From an uncultured Alphaproteobacteria bacterium (GTDB lineage Bacteria; Pseudomonadota; Alphaproteobacteria; RF32; CAG-239), in assembly GCA_944391355.1 (NCBI GenBank), contig CALXTG010000198.1:1-8704 (forward strand): a DNA stretch of 8,704 nt, written 5' to 3'. This document shows, in pieces, positions 5,534 through 8,704 of the stretch. The position numbers and the translations under genes were made by a program. The notes under the pieces are model-generated. The model had not been told where the DNA came from, ran no database searches, and worked only from the letters and a program-made list of their open reading frames with translations. Numbering within the stretch: the stretch's first letter is position 1; every line of letters starts with the position of its first letter.

Positions 5534-6964
5534 ATGTCGTCGCAAAACTGGTTATCTTTATTGCCTGATGCTCTGCTGCTGTTATCGTTGCCGGTAATGT
5601 TTCTGGTCAACCGCTTTCGTGAAGCCAAAACCGCAAAAACTTTCTATACGCTGGCAAAACTATTTTTGGTCTTGAGCCTGTTGGCAGTCTTGGTCTTTTA
5701 TGATTACAGCGGCTATCCCGAGTGGCTGATCAATAACCGCTACACCACACTGTTTAAGGTGATTATATATTTGCTGGCTTTTGCCTGGTTTTTCCTTTCT
5801 CTTAAATGGTTTTTGAATAAAGAACGCAGCAGTCTGGGCTTTTACAGCCTGAGCATGATTTATCTGACCATGTTGTCGCTGCTGCTGTCGGCCCAGCACC
5901 TCGGAATTGTCGGAGCCGCCGGCCTGATGGTTATGGGCTGCAATTATTTCATGATAAGATTAAGCCGTGATGAAACTCCCGAAACTCAGGCTGTCCAGCG
6001 CCGTTATCTGATTTTCTCAATGATTTTTGCTCTGGCGCTGCTGGCCGGAATAACTCTTTTGTATCAGGGAGCCGGCAGCCTGCATTATACCGAACTTTAC
6101 GAATTTTTATCCCGCCCCGGATCGGTAACGCCGCTGCAGCTGGCGGCAATAGTCCTGGTTCTTTGCGGCTTTTTATATTTAATCGCCCTGGCGCCGTTTC
6201 ATTTCTGGTTTGCCGATGTCATCGGCACAAGCATTTTACCGGTCGGGGGTTTTCTGACGATTATTCCGGCTTTTGCGCTTTTCGGCTGTTTGGCGGATCT
6301 GATTCTGAACGTCTTTTTTCCGGTTTACGGGGTAATAAAACCTCTGCTGCTCGGTTGCGCGGTTCTGTCAATCATTCTCGGGGCCCTGAGCGCTAACGGC
6401 GAGAACAATATCCGCCGTCTGTTTGCGTTTGCTACGCTTTATAATCTCGGTCTGGTCTATCTCTGCGTTGTTAAAATGAATGACAACAGTCTGCTCAGCG
6501 CTTTTGTTTATCTGTTAGTCTATATTCTTTCGATTTCCGGAATCTACACGGCCTTTTTCGGTTTCAAAAGCCGCGGAGAATATTTGCTGAAACTTGACGA
6601 CATTTCGGGAATAGCGGAAGTAAAGCCTTATATTGCCGCGGCTTTTCTGGTCTTTATGATCTCGCTGATCGGCAGTCCGCCGCTGCTGGGCTTCTTGGGG
6701 CTGCTTTCGGTGCTAAACAATTTGGTTATTCAGGGCAGTTATCTCTTAATCGTCGTTACACTGGTATCTTTGCTGCTGATCGCCAATGCGTATCTGAGGG
6801 TTATTCAGGCGGTTTATTTTAATGAGCGACATGAGGATTTTGACCGGGCTGACTATGGAATTTATGTTTGTCTATTTATAAATTTGATGATAGTATTAAT
6901 TTCACTGTTAAATCCCCGCTACCTGATGAACGATGTTGAAAAAATCTTGTTTGCGATTTTTTAA
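5534..6964 (+). CDS. nuoN: NuoN-like antiporter subunit of complex I, highly diverged
   Basis: NuoN is the antiporter-like subunit closest to the quinone end of the membrane arm. The product is 476 aa with about 13-14 membrane segments, the normal length. Landmarks are LAPFHFW (219-225), NNIRRLFAFATLYNLG (291-306, matching QTxIKRLLAYSSIAHxG), MISLIGSPPLLGF (375-387) and a short polar tail. By eye, the family's channel residues are gone: no glutamate in the TM5 region (about 121-142), TM7 lysine to L216, TM8 lysine to A246, the AYSSIAH histidine to N304, and the TM12 lysine to L390; the KRL lysine becomes arginine (R294). I chose ATG 5534, preceded by AGGAG at 5522-5526, over a TTG at 5507 that would overlap nuoM and has no such site. 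It lies 10 bp after nuoM. Its position before birA is the standard alphaproteobacterial order. Confidence 0.82.
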   Translation: MSSQNWLSLLPDALLLLSLPVMFLVNRFREAKTAKTFYTLAKLFLVLSLLAVLVFYDYSGYPEWLINNRYTTLFKVIIYLLAFAWFFLSLKWFLNKERSSLGFYSLSMIYLTMLSLLLSAQHLGIVGAAGLMVMGCNYFMIRLSRDETPETQAVQRRYLIFSMIFALALLAGITLLYQGAGSLHYTELYEFLSRPGSVTPLQLAAIVLVLCGFLYLIALAPFHFWFADVIGTSILPVGGFLTIIPAFALFGCLADLILNVFFPVYGVIKPLLLGCAVLSIILGALSANGENNIRRLFAFATLYNLGLVYLCVVKMNDNSLLSAFVYLLVYILSISGIYTAFFGFKSRGEYLLKLDDISGIAEVKPYIAAAFLVFMISLIGSPPLLGFLGLLSVLNNLVIQGSYLLIVVTLVSLLLIANAYLRVIQAVYFNERHEDFDRADYGIYVCLFINLMIVLISLLNPRYLMNDVEKILFAIF

Positions 6965-6975
6965 TAAGGGAATGT

Positions 6976-7701
6976 ATGAAAAAGATTAATGACTGGCAAT
7001 GGTATGACTATCCCGAAGTCGGCAGTACCAATGACGAAATACGAGGTTTTCTGACTGTTCCGCAGCAAAAGATTATTGTTTCCGCCCGCCGCCAAACGGC
7101 CGGCAGGGGACGCCGCGGCCGCAGCTGGATAGCCGATGAAGGTAATTTGCTGGTTTCGCTGGCTTTAGAATGCGGGCTTGACAAATTGGGAGAAATGATT
7201 TTTATCGTTTCGCTGAGCTTATTGGAAACCGTAAAGTCTTTTGATAAATCCGCACCGGTTAAGTTGAAGTGGCCTAACGATGTTTTGCTTAATGGCGGGA
7301 AACTCTGTGGTATCCTTTTAGAAAAAGGTGAGGGGGATTATTTGATAATCGGCATCGGCGTAAACATTGTTTCGGCGCCGCCGGCATCGGGAATGCTTTA
7401 TCCGCTGTCAGCATTGGCAGCGGCAGGCATAAACGTAACGCGTGAAGAATTTTTAAACCGCTTTGTCGCTCAGTTTGATATAGTTTTATCTCTGTGGAAA
7501 GAGAACGGATTTACGCCGATTCGTCAAAGGTGGCTGCAAAATGTCAAGGGATTGGGTGAAGAAATTGTGGTAAATATGGAAAACGGCAGCAAAAAAGGTC
7601 TGTTCGCCGGTATTGATGAAAATGGAGCCCTGTTGTTGGACAGCGAACGGGGAATTGAAAAAATTTATGCCGGAGATATTTTTTATCTGGCAGGAAAATA
7701 A
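6976..7701 (+). CDS. birA: Biotin--[acetyl-CoA-carboxylase] ligase, class I (no DNA-binding domain)
   Basis: This cytoplasmic enzyme activates biotin with ATP and attaches it to the lysine of biotin carrier proteins such as the acetyl-CoA carboxylase BCCP subunit. The catalytic signature is intact: GSTND (16-20), the biotin/AMP loop GRGRRGR (43-49) inside SARRQTAGRGRRGRSW, KWPNDV (98-103), GGKLCGIL (107-114) with the catalytic-site lysine K109, and GIGVN (126-130). A small C-terminal SH3-like domain follows (about 190-241). At 241 aa it begins directly with the ligase domain and lacks the N-terminal helix-turn-helix of E. coli-type BirA, so it should not act as a repressor. ATG 6976 follows AAGGGA (6966-6971) and lies 11 bp after nuoN, so it is probably co-transcribed. 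The place after nuoN reflects conserved gene order, not a shared pathway. Confidence 0.95.
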   Translation: MKKINDWQWYDYPEVGSTNDEIRGFLTVPQQKIIVSARRQTAGRGRRGRSWIADEGNLLVSLALECGLDKLGEMIFIVSLSLLETVKSFDKSAPVKLKWPNDVLLNGGKLCGILLEKGEGDYLIIGIGVNIVSAPPASGMLYPLSALAAAGINVTREEFLNRFVAQFDIVLSLWKENGFTPIRQRWLQNVKGLGEEIVVNMENGSKKGLFAGIDENGALLLDSERGIEKIYAGDIFYLAGK

Positions 7702-7721
7702 TAATTAAAGGAAAATAATTA

Positions 7722-8704
7722 ATGAATAATTTTAACAAAAACGGAATTTATTTTATCCCGCTGGGCGGCGCTGACGAAATCGGCGTAAATTTATACGCCT
7801 ATGCCGTAGACGGTAAGTTGATTGTCGTTGATGTCGGCTATGGTTTTTTAAATGACGAATATCCGGGGATAGATTTATCTCTGGCAGACGCATCTTTTCT
7901 TGAAAACTATGCCGGAGATATTGAAGGGCTGTTTATTACCCATGCGCATGAAGACCATTTCGGGGCGATTGCCCATATCTGGCCGAAATTAAAATGTCCG
8001 GTTTATGCAACCGACTTTACGTTGGGGCTGATAGCCAATCGTCTGCGGGAATATAAAATTGAAGACGTGCCGTTGATGTCGGTTAAAGATAATCCGGTTG
8101 TAAAACTCAATAACTTTGAAGTTGAGTTTATTCCGGTGGCCCACTCGGTTCCCGAAACCTCAGCCTTATGTATTCGTACCGGATACGGCAATGTCGTTCA
8201 TGCTACTGACTGGCGTTTTGACGATAATGCCATAGACTTTTTGCAAACCGATTACAAAGCTTTGCAGAAAGCCGCTGCCGAAGGCGTCGAGATGCTGGTT
8301 TGTGATTCGACCAATATTCTGGTAGACAATAAAGAACCGAGCGAATTTGAAATTCGTTCCAGTCTGCGGCAGCTGATACCGACCCTTAAAAATACGGTGG
8401 TTGTTACCTGTTTTGCTTCTAATCTTATGCGGTTGGAAAGTTTGGTTCTGGCAGCCGTCGATGCCGGAAGAACCCCGGTTTTGGTCGGACGCAGCCTGCT
8501 CAGTAATATGAAAATCGCCAAAGAATGCGGTTATTTCCAAAATCTGCCCAACTGCCTTGATGTTCGCGAAGCTCAGGAGATTCCTTCCGATAAAGTTTTA
8601 TATATCTGCACCGGTTCTCAGGCCAACTATCGCAGCGCTCTGACCTTTATTGTCAACGGGGAAAGCAAATATGTCAAACTCGGCAAAGGCGATACCGTAA
8701 TTTT
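7722..8704 (+). CDS. rnj: Ribonuclease J (metallo-beta-lactamase/beta-CASP RNase), N-terminal 327 residues
   Basis: RNase J is a cytoplasmic zinc-dependent endonuclease and 5'-3' exonuclease used in RNA processing and decay; among Proteobacteria it is typical of the Alpha class. The frame stays open to the window edge, giving 327 of about 550 expected residues. The metallo-beta-lactamase part shows PLGGADEIGVN (13-23), VDVG (36-39), the metal site HAHEDH (74-79), AHSVPE (140-145, H141) and HATDW (160-164, D163). The beta-CASP part shows CDSTN (194-198), TCFASNLMRL (229-238) and TGSQANYRSAL (297-307). Variations from the usual are HATDW where HTGDW is typical, and TGSQANY where TGSQGE is common. 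ATG 7722 has AAAGGA at 7707-7712. It follows birA by 20 bp; the coaX gene often found between them is absent. Confidence 0.93.
   Translation, partial: MNNFNKNGIYFIPLGGADEIGVNLYAYAVDGKLIVVDVGYGFLNDEYPGIDLSLADASFLENYAGDIEGLFITHAHEDHFGAIAHIWPKLKCPVYATDFTLGLIANRLREYKIEDVPLMSVKDNPVVKLNNFEVEFIPVAHSVPETSALCIRTGYGNVVHATDWRFDDNAIDFLQTDYKALQKAAAEGVEMLVCDSTNILVDNKEPSEFEIRSSLRQLIPTLKNTVVVTCFASNLMRLESLVLAAVDAGRTPVLVGRSLLSNMKIAKECGYFQNLPNCLDVREAQEIPSDKVLYICTGSQANYRSALTFIVNGESKYVKLGKGDTVI

Noticed and set aside
2427..6964. Mrp-type Na+/H+ antiporter or hydrogenase-4 operon in place of complex I
   Set aside because: The L-M-N order followed by birA and rnj, the NuoL C-terminal helix region, and the absence of MrpC/E/F/G or hydrogenase genes favour a complex I origin, although a changed function remains possible.
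8166..8540. Minus-strand open frames inside rnj (124 and 89 codons)
   Set aside because: RNase J motifs on the plus strand span the whole stretch; these are shadows.

Overview
The window looks like a chromosomal segment of an AT-rich alphaproteobacterium. The main reason is the order nuoL-nuoM-nuoN-birA-rnj (RNase J), which is the usual end of the alphaproteobacterial complex I locus. RNase J next to a short biotin ligase is rarely found in other Proteobacteria. The moderate AT richness, an RTX protein and strongly diverged nuo genes would fit a host-associated or gut lineage (for example uncultured Rhodospirillales-like bacteria), but that placement is inference.

Layout. Positions 20-1441 hold the C-terminal part of an RTX (haemolysin-type calcium-binding) protein built from three 429-bp repeat units, followed by a rho-independent terminator. 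Positions 1503-1852 hold tRNA-Lys(UUU) on the minus strand, its terminator, and a 74-bp imperfect direct repeat that duplicates the tRNA 3' end plus terminator about 195 bp away. Between the copies lie about 120 bp with three small hairpins and a 19-codon micro-ORF. Positions 1853-2008 are an AT-rich divergent promoter region with phased A-tracts; a very good sigma70 promoter reads into the tRNA. Positions 2009-2335 encode an unrecognised acidic 108-aa protein ending at its own terminator (2362-2390).

From 2427 to the right edge all genes are on the plus strand and tightly packed: NuoL-like (556 aa), NuoM-like (477 aa, 8-bp overlap), NuoN-like (476 aa, 10-bp gap), biotin protein ligase (241 aa, 11-bp gap) and RNase J (20-bp gap, runs off the window). 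This is probably one operon.

The main point of interest is the complex I block. By eye alignment, all three antiporter-like proteins keep the family fold landmarks (NuoL: DISKMGGF and the C-terminal lateral-helix region; NuoM: FFEAMLLP and VWPFHYW; NuoN: LAPFHFW and SPPLLGF). Most of the buried Lys/Glu/His residues that form the proton half-channels are replaced by uncharged or hydrophobic residues. The trio also starts just after a terminator and an unrelated gene, not after nuoK. Together this suggests a complex I membrane arm, or a derivative of it, that no longer pumps protons in the standard way, or that has been given another task. This needs a proper alignment and a look at the rest of the genome for nuoA-K.
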